This document shows, piece by piece, positions 54,181 to 63,340 of a stretch of 64,000 nt of DNA (within the stretch, counting starts at the first letter, position 1; every line of letters starts with the position of its first letter). This DNA is from an uncultured Robinsoniella sp. (GTDB taxonomy: Bacteria > Bacillota > Clostridia > Lachnospirales > Lachnospiraceae), in contig UQCR01000004.1 of NCBI GenBank assembly GCA_900539655.1, forward strand, positions 81,230 to 145,229, given 5' to 3'. Below the pieces are notes generated by a model. It made no database searches. It was not told the DNA's origin and worked only from the letters and a program-made list of their open reading frames with translations. The translations under genes and the position numbers were made by a program.

Positions 54181-54516
54181 TTAAATTTTCACATGCTGTT
54201 CCACATCGACTACGAATATAGTCGCACCGCCGAACTCAACGGTCATTGGAACTGTGGCATAGCTGATGGATTGTACGCCGCCGGATACATATGGGGTGTT
54301 CACATTTACCTGCTTTCTGGTTGAGCACTCTTCTTTAATAATATCAATAACCTGCTCCACTTTATCATCTTCCGTTCCAATCAGCAGCGTGGTATTACCC
54401 CGGCGCAGAAAACCTCCTGTTGTGGCAAGTTTCGTTACCATAAAATTGCTCTTATTCAGTTTATCAATTACAAATCCTCCGTCCTCGTCATGGACAATTG
54501 CAAATATCATTTTCAT
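54181..54516 (-). CDS. darA: Cyclic di-AMP receptor of the DarA/PstA (PII-like) family
   Basis: A 111-residue PII-like protein: MKMIFAIVHDEDGGFVIDKL, TKLATTGGFLRRGNTTLLIGTE and the C-terminal GGATIFVVDVEQH match the c-di-AMP-binding DarA/PstA family, which forms trimers. The start at 54516 follows GGAGG at 8 nt. It is the third gene of the dapA operon, which ties a c-di-AMP sensor to lysine/peptidoglycan precursor synthesis. Confidence 0.92.
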   Translation of the reverse strand: MKMIFAIVHDEDGGFVIDKLNKSNFMVTKLATTGGFLRRGNTTLLIGTEDDKVEQVIDIIKEECSTRKQVNVNTPYVSGGVQSISYATVPMTVEFGGATIFVVDVEQHVKI

Positions 54517-54537
54517 ATTGGACACCTCCATCACTTT

Positions 54538-54879
54538 TTACATCTCGCAGATGTACTTTTCAATCATTTTACCGGAACTAACCGATTTGCCCTCTACAAC
54601 CATCTTATCATAAATCAACTCTTTGTTGTTCATCAAAATTGTAAAAATCCGCCATTCATTTTGGAAGGCGCAGATGGCATAGACATGATTGTGATAATAA
54701 TCGTTCAGATACTGGAATAAAACATCTTCACTTTCATTCTCGCCTAAGGACAGCATTACAAGATGATAAGATCCCGCACATTTTTTCAGAATATCACTGT
54801 TATCCCAGTCCGCATGTTCCTCGTCATGAAGAATTACAATGACTCTGTCATTTTCCCTGCCAAGTTCGTGGATGATCAT
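54538..54879 (-). CDS. Hypothetical 113-residue protein
   Basis: No recognised family. It is soluble, acidic, with alternating beta/alpha pattern (RVIVILHDEEHADWDNSD, YHLVMLSLGENESEDVLFQYL, YAICAFQNEWRIFTIL). The ATG overlaps the dapA stop as ATGA, and the darA gene follows 21 bp downstream, so it is part of the same operon. It could be a PII-like partner, but this is a guess from size and secondary structure. Confidence 0.75.
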   Translation of the reverse strand: MIIHELGRENDRVIVILHDEEHADWDNSDILKKCAGSYHLVMLSLGENESEDVLFQYLNDYYHNHVYAICAFQNEWRIFTILMNNKELIYDKMVVEGKSVSSGKMIEKYICEM

Positions 54880-55832
54880 AATGCCTGCCTCCTGTTCTCA
54901 TGCAAGATGGATGCTCTTTTATAATAAACGCTGCCGGGATCTTTTGCAACTAATTTATACTTTTTCATGACTTTTAACAGCTTTTCAGCCATCACAGGTT
55001 CCATTTCACAAAGGGGGAGTCTGCAGCCTCCTACATTCCATCCCATGTAATTCAGCGCCTGCTTTACCGGAATGGGATTCACATCATAAAACAGAGCTTC
55101 TATCAGCTCCAGATATTCAATCTGCAATTCATCACTTGACTCCGGATCATGGTTAAAAAAGCTTTCACAAATATCATGTGCCGCTTTGGGTAAAATATTC
55201 GACAGCACGGAAATTACCCCTTTAGCACCAAGTGCCAGTGCCGATGTGATCTGGTCATCATTGCCTGAATAAATGTCCAGTCTGTCCTTACAAAGCGATG
55301 AGATCTTGGCAATCTGGGAAAAATTGCCGCTGGCTTCCTTAACAGCAACAATTTTTTCATTCTCACATAAACGAAGATAAGTCTCCGGCTGGATATTTAA
55401 CCCTGTACGGGATGGAATATTATAGAGCACAACCGGGAGATCCGTTGCATCTGCTATTGCATTAAAATGATAAACAAGTCCCTGCTGGGAAGTTTTATTA
55501 TAGTAAGGAGTCACCTGAAGCAGAGCATCTGCACCTGCTTTTTTTGCTTGTCTGGAAAGTTCAACAGCATGTTGTGTACAATTGGATCCTGCCCCGGCGA
55601 TAACCGGAACCCGATGCCCCACGCATTCCACAATAAACCGGATCACATCATAGTGTTCCTGATCGCTGAGCGTAGATGCTTCACCTGTTGTCCCCGTTGC
55701 AACAATTGCATCGGTATGGTTTTTTAATTGAAAATCAATCAGCTCTTCCAACTTTTCAAAATTAACGCTTCCATCCTCCTTAAAAGGAGTGACCAAAGCT
55801 ACACCTGCACCTGTAAAAATTGTACGCTTCAT
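54876..55832 (-). CDS. dapA: 4-hydroxy-tetrahydrodipicolinate synthase DapA
   Basis: A 318-residue enzyme condensing pyruvate with aspartate semialdehyde, first committed step to diaminopimelate and lysine. It shows GTTGEASTL, the catalytic tyrosine LYNIPSRTG and Schiff-base lysine VKEASGNF. The start at 55832 follows AGAGGTAAAG. It is about 25 residues longer at the C-terminus than typical DapA (SVYYKRASILHENRRQAL). Related N-acetylneuraminate lyase-type aldolases are less likely. Confidence 0.92.
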   Translation of the reverse strand: MKRTIFTGAGVALVTPFKEDGSVNFEKLEELIDFQLKNHTDAIVATGTTGEASTLSDQEHYDVIRFIVECVGHRVPVIAGAGSNCTQHAVELSRQAKKAGADALLQVTPYYNKTSQQGLVYHFNAIADATDLPVVLYNIPSRTGLNIQPETYLRLCENEKIVAVKEASGNFSQIAKISSLCKDRLDIYSGNDDQITSALALGAKGVISVLSNILPKAAHDICESFFNHDPESSDELQIEYLELIEALFYDVNPIPVKQALNYMGWNVGGCRLPLCEMEPVMAEKLLKVMKKYKLVAKDPGSVYYKRASILHENRRQAL

Positions 55833-55906
55833 ATTCTTTACCTCTTTCACACATTTTATTTAAAACTATCTGGTTTGCATTCAAACAGCAAAGTTAAATT
55901 TCCTAC

Positions 55907-55912
55907 ATCATA
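55907..55912 (-). promoter_or_regulatory. Possible extended -10 of the dapA operon
   Basis: TATGCTATGAT on the minus strand gives a TGn-extended -10; no good -35 is present at 17 bp. Confidence 0.35.
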
Positions 55913-56043
55913 GCATACCCCATATTAAAATGAGTTACGGTATCTCCTTTCCTGCATTAAATTTGCATTAAATCCCTTCAAAATGACCTTTGCAAAAAAG
56001 AAGATGTATTTTATTATATTCATCTAAAGTTGGTGAGGAACAT

Positions 56044-56100
56044 AAAAAAGTGAGATTGGACAATCCGGCATCTGTTTCCCACCGGTTGGTCCAATCCCAC
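56044..56100 (-). terminator. Terminator of the GH105 gene
   Basis: 19-bp arms GTGAGATTGGACAATCCGG and CCGGTTGGTCCAATCCCAC with few mismatches; followed by TTTTTT on the minus strand. Confidence 0.85.
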
Positions 56101-56130
56101 AATATTTAATAAGTATGTTTGTACTGTCCG

Positions 56131-57258
56131 CTATGATAAATGCAGCAGCGCTTCCGCCAACGCCAGTATGGTCAGAGACTGTCCATACGCCATTGGTGCA
56201 ATTAATATATTCTTATAGTGATCTGCATCATACCCCATTCCTGTTCCGCCGGAGACATTCAGTACGGTTCCATCCTGGTCTATATTTTTTAGAATTCCCT
56301 TTACTGCCCTCTGTGTACATTCCAGATAGGAATCATCCAGAATTCCATAGCGGATTCCTTTTAAAATACCTGCTGCAATTGCCGCTGATCCGGACACCTC
56401 TTCATAGCTGGACGGATCCAGAAGTACAGTATGCCACAATCCGCTTTTACTCTGCAGCTCTTTTAACTTGTGTACCTGTGCTTTATATGCATCCATCACA
56501 AACTGTTTCACACCTGCATTCAAAGTGCCTTTAAACATGTCGATATAATCTAAGATCCCCAAAGTGAACCAGCTGTTTCCTCGGCACCAGAAGATACCCC
56601 CAAAGTTATTCTGCTCATTAAAGGTCCATCCGTGGCAGAACAGTCCTGTTTCTTTGTCACAGAGATACTTAATATGCATGAGCACCTGGTGTATGGACTC
56701 ATCAATCCACTCTTGTTTTTTGTATTTCTGCCCCATTTTATTCAAGAACAAGACCGTCATAAATATAGTATCTATCCACATTTCATTTTCATTCAGGCGT
56801 ACTCCCAGGCGATCTCCGTTGGCACTGGTAACATGCTGGAATCCCCCTTCCTTTGTCCTTGGAAGGCAGTTCATCAGCCAGTCCGCCCATTTCAGACAGA
56901 GATTTTCAAATTCCGGATTGTGATACTGCTCATTTAATTCTACCAGTGTAAGCAGGGGCGTCGTGGTATTGATATTTTTTGACGGAAGACCCTGTGCTAT
57001 ATTTTCTTCAAACCAGTCATATAAAAACTGCTGGTATTTTTCATTTTTTTCTGTCTTCGCTATTTTCAGCAGCCCGTACAGACCTACTCCCTGGGGCCAG
57101 TCCCATTCCCGGATACCGAAATCTCTTTTAAAAAATCCAATGGCTTCCCCGCCGCACTCTTCCAGTTCCTTCTCGTTCTGTGGACCTCCCAAATTTAATA
57201 ATTTGTCTATTACAAGGTCCAGCTTCTCTCTCAGTTCTTTTTCATTTATATTTTTCAT
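56131..57258 (-). CDS. Unsaturated rhamnogalacturonyl hydrolase (GH105/GH88)
   Basis: A 375-residue (alpha/alpha)6-barrel enzyme that hydrates and releases delta-4,5-unsaturated uronic acid from pectin lyase products. Motifs: WDWPQGVGLYGLLKIA, MWIDTIFMTVLFLNKMG, HGWTFNEQNNFGGIFWCRGNSWFTLG and SGSAAIAAGILKGI. No signal peptide, so it acts in the cytoplasm on imported oligosaccharides. It is divergent from an AraC regulator gene 175 bp away. Confidence 0.92.
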   Translation of the reverse strand: MKNINEKELREKLDLVIDKLLNLGGPQNEKELEECGGEAIGFFKRDFGIREWDWPQGVGLYGLLKIAKTEKNEKYQQFLYDWFEENIAQGLPSKNINTTTPLLTLVELNEQYHNPEFENLCLKWADWLMNCLPRTKEGGFQHVTSANGDRLGVRLNENEMWIDTIFMTVLFLNKMGQKYKKQEWIDESIHQVLMHIKYLCDKETGLFCHGWTFNEQNNFGGIFWCRGNSWFTLGILDYIDMFKGTLNAGVKQFVMDAYKAQVHKLKELQSKSGLWHTVLLDPSSYEEVSGSAAIAAGILKGIRYGILDDSYLECTQRAVKGILKNIDQDGTVLNVSGGTGMGYDADHYKNILIAPMAYGQSLTILALAEALLHLS

Positions 57259-57383
57259 TTAAATCCTCCATAAATCACAAACAGGCTATGCAGCATGAAC
57301 ACTTGAATATGCAGTTATTGGCATGTGCTGGCACTGGCTTTTTTAAGTTGTTTATTATATAATGTACTAAATATATCACACTG

Positions 57384-57400
57384 TCTGTCATATGGACAGA
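57384..57400. promoter_or_regulatory. Dyad in the GH105/araC divergent promoter region
   Basis: TCTGTCATATGGACAGA: 6-bp inverted arms around 5 bp, about 20 bp before the araC RBS. On the minus strand a TATAAT with poor -35 lies near 57356, consistent with an activator-dependent GH105 promoter. Confidence 0.4.
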
Positions 57401-57432
57401 CGGTTACAATTCCAAAGAAAAGGTGGTAATCC

Positions 57433-58320
57433 ATGGAAAAAGTAATCTATTATGCTGAAATGGAAGGGATCTCCCTGGAGCATATGGTGCGAAACGGAAA
57501 ATTTGACATGCGTGTCAAACATTTTCACAATGAGTATGAAATCTTTTATATCTTGGAAGGAGAGCGCCTTTTTTTCTTTCATAACCGAAATTATCTGGCA
57601 TCCAAAGGTGATCTCATCCTGGTGGACACCAATCTTATACATATGACAAAATCCGTTTCTGACGAAGACCAGGGCCACAACCGGGTTATTCTCTACATCG
57701 GCAAAGATAAAATGCAGGAACTGGGCGAAAAGTTTCCTGCCCTGGGTCTGGTCCGCTTCTTCCAGGATAACTATGGCGTATATCATCTGAATCAGGAGCA
57801 GCAGTATCTGTTTATGCAAATGTATGAACATCTGCAAACTGAATTCAATCAAAAACACCGAAACTATAAATATGCCATCGAGCTTGAAATCCTCTCCTAT
57901 TTTCTCAAACTGGTGCGTGACATTTCCCATCACAATCAGGAGACTCCGCAGTTTGGCAGTGAGAGCAAATACCGGACAGCTTATGCCGTTGCTGATTACC
58001 TCTCTGAGCACTGTCAGGAAAACATCTCCCTTGAGGGCCTGTCCAGCCACTTTTACCTGAGCAAATATTATATCTGCAGGGTGTTTAAAGAAGTAACCGG
58101 CTATACCATCAGTGAATATATCAATATCCATCGTATTAAAAAAGCAAAACGTTACTTAGAGGAAACGGACATGAGCATTTCGTCCATTGCCCATGTCCTT
58201 GGTTATGAAAGCATTACCTATTTTGAAAAAATGTTTAAGACTTACATGACCATTTCCCCTTTGAAATACCGAAAAACTTTAAATACAGTGACTCATACCA
58301 ACAAACCAACTAACCCGTAA
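57433..58320 (+). CDS. AraC-family regulator with cupin N-terminal domain
   Basis: A 295-residue activator. N-terminal AraC-binding cupin (HFHNEYEIFYILEGERLFFFHNRNY), C-terminal double HTH (FYLSKYYICRVFKEVTGYTISEYINIHRIKKAK and HVLGYESITYFEKMFKTYM). RBS AAAGGTGGT. It is divergent from the GH105 gene and convergent with the TRAP operon, and is the obvious candidate to activate both in response to a uronate. Confidence 0.93.
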   Translation: MEKVIYYAEMEGISLEHMVRNGKFDMRVKHFHNEYEIFYILEGERLFFFHNRNYLASKGDLILVDTNLIHMTKSVSDEDQGHNRVILYIGKDKMQELGEKFPALGLVRFFQDNYGVYHLNQEQQYLFMQMYEHLQTEFNQKHRNYKYAIELEILSYFLKLVRDISHHNQETPQFGSESKYRTAYAVADYLSEHCQENISLEGLSSHFYLSKYYICRVFKEVTGYTISEYINIHRIKKAKRYLEETDMSISSIAHVLGYESITYFEKMFKTYMTISPLKYRKTLNTVTHTNKPTNP

Positions 58321-58402
58321 GCTTGACTTAGGCGAAGCCTATTACCCGAATCCCATCTGCCCATTGACTGTCTGCTCCGTTAGTATTCTGCCCGAAGGCC
58401 GC

Positions 58403-59710
58403 CTATCCCATAAGCCCAAGGACAGACGGCAGCCAGGTGCTCAGAGCTGGAATGAATGTTACAAATAGCAAAGCGATTAAAATCGCACCGAAAAATGGCA
58501 GGAGTTTTTTCATAACATCTTCTACCTGCAGCTTAGCCACACTGCATCCTACGAACAGTACGCTTCCTACCGGAGGTGTTACGGTTCCGATAGATAAGTT
58601 CATAACAATCATAACACCAAACTGAATGGGATCCATACCCAGATTTGTTGCTATGGGCAGGAAAATCGGTGTGAAAATCAGCAGTGCAGGAGCCATATCC
58701 ATGAAGGTTCCTACAATAAGCAGAATCAGGTTGATAATCAGCAGGATCACAATTTTGTTGTCGGAAATACCAAGGAGCAGGTTACTGATCGCCTGGGGAA
58801 GGCCGGTAAAGGAAAGTACAAAGGATAATATGGAAGACGCCCCAATGATCAGCATAACAACAGCTGTCATAACTCCCGTATCAACCAGAATCGCCGGTAT
58901 TTCCTTTATTTTAATGCTCTTATACACAAACACCGATAATAAAAATGCATATACCACTGCTATACCGGAAGCTTCTGTTGGCGTAAAATAGCCCGATAGG
59001 ATTCCTCCGATGATAATTACCACCAGCAGCAAACTTGGAATCGCATCCCAGATAGTCTTCAATATTATTGATCCCGTCAGCTTTTCTCTTTTGATTACAT
59101 ATCCGTGTTTCTTCCCGTAGAAAAATGCTACGATCATGCAAAGCCCTGCCCACAGCAGTCCTGGTATCCAGCCAGCCATAAATAAAGTAGCAACTGACGT
59201 TCCGCCGCTTGCAGCTGAGAAGACAATAAATGCTGTAGTGGGTGGAATCAACTGTCCAACCGGAGCAGTGGCAATATTCACTGCCGCAGAAAACCCTTCA
59301 TCATAGCCCTGTTTCTTCTCCAAAGGATTCATAACACCGCCAATAGCCGTAGCCGCTGCTATACCCGATCCGGATATGGAACCAAACATTGCATTTCCCG
59401 CAATATTGGTCAGCGCCAGAGAACCCGGTACCTTTCCAAGCACTAATAATGCCAGATTAATCAATCTCTGGGCAATACCGCCGCTGCTCATCAAAAGACC
59501 AGCCAGGATGAAAAACGGCACTGCCAACAGGGTAAAACTATCAATTCCACCTACTAATTTCTGTGCGGATATAAACATCCCAAATCCAGGAGATAAAAAC
59601 ATGATGATTGTCAATAGTGCGGACGCAATAATACTAAATGATACGGGTGCACTCATCGCCAGCAGAAAAAAGAATGTAATAACAAGAACAATCGCAGCCT
59701 GTAATTCCAT
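58403..59710 (-). CDS. TRAP transporter large permease (DctM)
   Basis: A 435-residue permease with about 12 membrane segments and the DctM motifs PFFILAGLLMSSGGIAQRLI, GSISGSGIAAATAIGGVM and TPVGSVLFVGCSVAK-like end (VTPPVGSVLFVGC). It drives sodium-coupled uptake of organic or sugar acids. The start at 59710 follows GGAGG and lies 2 bp beyond the dctQ stop. Confidence 0.95.
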   Translation of the reverse strand: MELQAAIVLVITFFFLLAMSAPVSFSIIASALLTIIMFLSPGFGMFISAQKLVGGIDSFTLLAVPFFILAGLLMSSGGIAQRLINLALLVLGKVPGSLALTNIAGNAMFGSISGSGIAAATAIGGVMNPLEKKQGYDEGFSAAVNIATAPVGQLIPPTTAFIVFSAASGGTSVATLFMAGWIPGLLWAGLCMIVAFFYGKKHGYVIKREKLTGSIILKTIWDAIPSLLLVVIIIGGILSGYFTPTEASGIAVVYAFLLSVFVYKSIKIKEIPAILVDTGVMTAVVMLIIGASSILSFVLSFTGLPQAISNLLLGISDNKIVILLIINLILLIVGTFMDMAPALLIFTPIFLPIATNLGMDPIQFGVMIVMNLSIGTVTPPVGSVLFVGCSVAKLQVEDVMKKLLPFFGAILIALLFVTFIPALSTWLPSVLGLMG

Positions 59711-59712
59711 AT

Positions 59713-60192
59713 CTATTTTACCTCCTTCCATTTTTTTACAAACCCAATCAAACGGTTGACGCTATACAGAATCATTAGAATTCCGCTGATTGGCACACAT
59801 GCATAATAGAGCTGCATAGGAATCTGCATTGCAGGCGATATCTGTCCTGCTGAATTCATGGTAACCAGCCAGCCGCCAGCTATCATAACGAACACACTCA
59901 ATACAATGATCAATGCTTCAATCCCTATTTTAGTCAGTATATTATTTTTAGGCTGAAAGCTTTTGGTAAGAATACCGATAGATAAATGCTTTTCTTTCCC
60001 ATAGGCATATGGAACCCCCAGCATCGTTACCCAGATTAACACATATCTTAAAAACTCTTCCGTATATTTACTTGGATTTCCTAACAGAAACCTTGTTATC
60101 ACCTGCCAGAAACAGCCTATTACCATTACCGCAACCAGAACAGCGATCACCGTTTCCAGAACTTTATTTATTATTTTCATCTTTGTACCCAT
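59713..60192 (-). CDS. TRAP transporter small permease (DctQ)
   Basis: A 159-residue protein with four hydrophobic segments and the DctQ motif TRFLLGNPSKYTEEFLRYVLIWVTMLG. It supports the DctM subunit. An alternative ATG lies at 60180. Confidence 0.93.
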   Translation of the reverse strand: MGTKMKIINKVLETVIAVLVAVMVIGCFWQVITRFLLGNPSKYTEEFLRYVLIWVTMLGVPYAYGKEKHLSIGILTKSFQPKNNILTKIGIEALIIVLSVFVMIAGGWLVTMNSAGQISPAMQIPMQLYYACVPISGILMILYSVNRLIGFVKKWKEVK

Positions 60193-60253
60193 TGCATATT
60201 ACAGTGCAATTTCCTTTCTATTTCTTGTTTTATCCAGACTTTGCAAAAGAATA

Positions 60254-61276
60254 TTATTGGGCATATTTCTGGATATCCTCGTACAGCGTATTGTAGGAAT
60301 CTCCCTTTGCACAAAATGCTTCCCTAATAGGCTGCACCGCTTCAATCAATGCTGTTTTATCAATATCCCGATAAACGGTAACGCCATGTTCTTCTGCTTC
60401 TTCTATTGCCGCTTCCATCATCCCTGTATAAAGGCTTTTAAAATTTTCATTGGTACGTTTCAGGCTTTCCTTTAAGTAATCCTGTTGTTCCTCTGTCATG
60501 CTGTTCCATTTTTTTGTACTGATTATATAAATATCAGGCGAATACTGATGCTCTGTGTAAGTATAGGATTTAACCAGATCCTGATGACCGTCAACCGTTA
60601 GTGCCAGCTCGGTATTTTCAGCTCCGTCCACAATCCCCTGCTGGAGTGATGTATAGGTCTCACCTGCAGCCATCGGCACGGGTGAACCACCCATTTTTTC
60701 AATCATATCCATGGATGTGGTACTTGGCATGGAACGGATCTTTTTCCCTTTTAGTACGGACGGGTTGTCACACTTTACATCTTCCTTCAGATAAAAGTTT
60801 CTGGCACCATTGGCATAATAACCAATAGCTATGTATCCTTCTTCTTTTGTTGAATCAAAAAGCTTTTGTATCTCTTCACTTTTTTCCATTGCATCATAGT
60901 AATGCTGCTGTCCGTTAAAAAGATAAGGTACCGCAAAAATAGAGTACTCATCCTGAAACTGGCCCAGCGTATTGGAACTGACTTTTGCCATATCCAGAAT
61001 GCCCGCTTTTACCATCTCGATTATTTCCTTTTCCGTTCCGAGAACTCCGCTTGGGTAAATCTTAACCTGCATATTCTGGCTCTCATCTTCCGCCACTATG
61101 TCTGAGAACAATGCAATGGAATCTGCAATTTCAGAACCCGCCGACTGATTGTGCGCCAGTCTGATCTCCACTTTTTCGCTGGAATTTGCACTTACTACTT
61201 TAAAAAAGGTAACTGCTACAATCACAATCCCAATCATGGCAACTGCAATTCCGAGTGTTTTCTTAATGCTTTTCAT
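60254..61276 (-). CDS. TRAP transporter solute-binding protein (DctP)
   Basis: A 340-residue binding protein with an N-terminal hydrophobic export/anchor segment (LGIAVAMIGIVIVAV) and no lipobox cysteine, so it is probably membrane-anchored. DctP features: RLAHNQSAGSEIADSI, YPSGVLGTEKEIIEMV, KIRSMPSTTSMDMIEKMGG, GIVDGAEN. The arginine in the RSMP segment is where the family binds the substrate carboxylate. The start at 61276 is set by AAAGGAG. It is first in the dctPQM operon. Confidence 0.93.
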   Translation of the reverse strand: MKSIKKTLGIAVAMIGIVIVAVTFFKVVSANSSEKVEIRLAHNQSAGSEIADSIALFSDIVAEDESQNMQVKIYPSGVLGTEKEIIEMVKAGILDMAKVSSNTLGQFQDEYSIFAVPYLFNGQQHYYDAMEKSEEIQKLFDSTKEEGYIAIGYYANGARNFYLKEDVKCDNPSVLKGKKIRSMPSTTSMDMIEKMGGSPVPMAAGETYTSLQQGIVDGAENTELALTVDGHQDLVKSYTYTEHQYSPDIYIISTKKWNSMTEEQQDYLKESLKRTNENFKSLYTGMMEAAIEEAEEHGVTVYRDIDKTALIEAVQPIREAFCAKGDSYNTLYEDIQKYAQ

Positions 61277-61318
61277 GTATTTCTTCTCCTTTTTCATCGT
61301 GAATATATACAAATATTT

Positions 61319-61380
61319 AGTGCTATTTTTAGTACTTTTGCATAAATTCTTGATATTTTTTTCAGTACTATTACAGCACT
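61319..61380. promoter_or_regulatory. Two dyads (AGTRCT half-sites) upstream of the TRAP operon
   Basis: AGTGCT-ATTTTT-AGTACT (61319-61336) and AGTACT-ATTAC-AGCACT (61364-61380). A TATAAT on the minus strand (about 61393-61398) lacks a good -35, consistent with activation. They probably bind a local regulator. Confidence 0.5.
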
Positions 61381-61540
61381 TCTTATAATTGCATTATAAC
61401 ATAGATAAAAGAGTCTTTCTTCTTTTATGTTGCAGTCCTTTGTGATTTTTCAAACTATATTGCACCATTTTTCGAGATAATTTGTCGAAGAGGAGAACTG
61501 CCACAAAATGATCTTGCCTTCCACATCTTATTGCCGTTAA

Positions 61541-61608
61541 CAAAACTATGAAAAGCCGTCAAGGATGCGCAATACGCAATTCATCCTTGACGGCTTTTCA
61601 TAGTTTTG
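61541..61608. terminator. 27-bp perfect inverted-repeat terminator
   Basis: Arms 61541-61567 and 61582-61608 are exact complements with a 14-nt loop; the GC-rich core GCCGTCAAGGATG is flanked by AAAA/TTTT so it can act in both directions. It lies after the isomerase gene and before the TRAP promoter; the remaining part of the gap 61381-61540 holds no gene that I can see. Confidence 0.75.
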
Positions 61609-61631
61609 CTGCTTTTCCTTGCTTCCTTACA

Positions 61632-62444
61632 TCAGAATTTTTTTAAAAATTCAATATCCTCTCTGGCTGACTGAGGATTCATCTCTTCTCTTAACAGATA
61701 CATATCCGGTTTATTTTTTCTCAGCCATTGAATGATGGTCTCATATTCAATAACGCCTTCCCCCAATCTGGCTGGAATATACCCGCGGTTATCATCCAGG
61801 CAGAAATCTTTTATGTGCATGACATCTATGTACCTGCCTATCTTATCCAGCCATTGGCTCCAGTAAAGCTCCTGATTTGTATTATCCGGGTATTCCAGCA
61901 GATTAGACGCGTCAAAGATCAGACGCAGGTGTTCGCTGTCCTGGACCTGGCTGAATACATCCAATACCGCTTCCACATCCTCCAGTGGATGCCAGTACAC
62001 CGGTTCGATAGCCAGTTTGGCATCCAGCTTCTGGGCTTCTTCCACGACGCGCTTTATACTATCCATCATGAAAGGATACCAGATTTGCTTTTCTTCCTTC
62101 GTAAGACGCGGGTAAGCCGTTTCTGTTCCCACCACCTTCGCTCCCACTTCTTTGCTGTAAGCCAGACACATCTTTAAGGTCTTCACGGCATTGGCACGGA
62201 CCTCCTCATCCGGGTTTCCCAGGTCCATATAACATCCAAATACAGGAATTTCGACCTGACGCGCTTCAAATGCTTTTCGTATTCTCTCCAGATGCTTCAG
62301 GGTTATGTCACCGTATTGTTCAATTCCTTTAAATGCCTTTGGCAATGCCAGCTGCGCTGCCTGATACCCTTCTTGCTGCAGTAATTCAGCCAGTTCTTCG
62401 ATTTCCATCTTCCCATAGTCATGGGCGCGAACTCCAATTTTCAT
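61632..62444 (-). CDS. Sugar phosphate isomerase/epimerase (AP endonuclease 2-like TIM barrel)
   Basis: A 270-residue TIM-barrel protein. Metal-ligand regions typical of the family are seen: VGTETAYPR, LAIEPVYWHP, LIFDASNLLEY, VMHIKDFC, GEGVIEY and LREEMNP. The ATG at 62444 follows GGAGGAGACT. Its place next to TRAP and GH105 genes suggests a role in isomerising an imported uronate or related sugar; the precise reaction is unknown. Confidence 0.85.
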   Translation of the reverse strand: MKIGVRAHDYGKMEIEELAELLQQEGYQAAQLALPKAFKGIEQYGDITLKHLERIRKAFEARQVEIPVFGCYMDLGNPDEEVRANAVKTLKMCLAYSKEVGAKVVGTETAYPRLTKEEKQIWYPFMMDSIKRVVEEAQKLDAKLAIEPVYWHPLEDVEAVLDVFSQVQDSEHLRLIFDASNLLEYPDNTNQELYWSQWLDKIGRYIDVMHIKDFCLDDNRGYIPARLGEGVIEYETIIQWLRKNKPDMYLLREEMNPQSAREDIEFLKKF

Positions 62445-62548
62445 AGTCTCCTCCAATCAAAACCGCATAAGTAAAATGCTTAATTTTATATTCTCATTTG
62501 TGTCATCTTAATAAACTACCACAACTGAATTTTCTTGTCAAAAGTTTT

Positions 62549-63340
62549 CTACCTCTTTCTGCCGGCTTCCTTCTTTTTGTTCCGTTGCCAGTTTCCTGCA
62601 ATCCAAAAAATAATTACCAATATTAAACTGGACAAGCTATTTATGATAATCGATCCAACGGATGAATTTTTTGATCCATATACTGCCAGGATATAGAAAT
62701 TGCTTAAGGAATTGGTAAATATATTTCCCGGTATTGCCAGCAGTGCCAAAAGTGCCAGACTGTGCCAGATATTGAGATGAAAGATACGAATTGCCAGATC
62801 TTCTATCCAGACAATTACCAGCCACCCACAGGTGATGGGTATTCCCAGCTTCCACAGCCAGTCTCCTGTATATTCTACATTAAAATCCTTCAGTGCAAAT
62901 TGTATAATCGCCAGTAACGGTATGATCAATACGGTGATACACAAGAGTGTTTTCTCAGGCTTAAATTTCTTTGATTTAATAAATACATAGCCGCATGCCA
63001 CTGAAAATGCCACGCTTCCAGCCACAATTAAAGACCAATTAAAGGTTTTATCAATTGCAAAATTCACAATCATACACACAATAATGCCAATAAGCCCAAG
63101 GATGGCTAGCCCTCCTGTTATATACCTGAGCTGAGTCCACCCCAGATATTTCTTAAAATTCTGAACTTCCGGTGCAGTTTCTACCGGAATCTCTTCCCGC
63201 ATCTCCAGATAGATTTCTTTGCACTTTGTACATCCTCCCAGATGTTCTTCGATACTTTCATTTGTTGCCCTGCCCGTCATATGCTCGATATAATTAGGCA
63301 GCAGATCCCTTACGATTTCACAATCTAATTTTTGTCCCAT
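62549..63340 (-). CDS. Zinc-finger anti-sigma factor (membrane)
   Basis: A 263-residue protein with an N-terminal anti-sigma zinc finger (EEHLGGCTKCKEIY, Hx3CxxC) and six or so membrane segments after residue 70. It should sequester the ECF sigma factor encoded just upstream (16-bp overlap) until a cell-envelope signal is received. Confidence 0.88.
   Translation of the reverse strand: MGQKLDCEIVRDLLPNYIEHMTGRATNESIEEHLGGCTKCKEIYLEMREEIPVETAPEVQNFKKYLGWTQLRYITGGLAILGLIGIIVCMIVNFAIDKTFNWSLIVAGSVAFSVACGYVFIKSKKFKPEKTLLCITVLIIPLLAIIQFALKDFNVEYTGDWLWKLGIPITCGWLVIVWIEDLAIRIFHLNIWHSLALLALLAIPGNIFTNSLSNFYILAVYGSKNSSVGSIIINSLSSLILVIIFWIAGNWQRNKKKEAGRKR

Noticed and set aside
55833..56043. Lysine riboswitch upstream of dapA
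   Set aside because: No conserved lysine-riboswitch elements are recognisable and the leader from the putative -10 is short.
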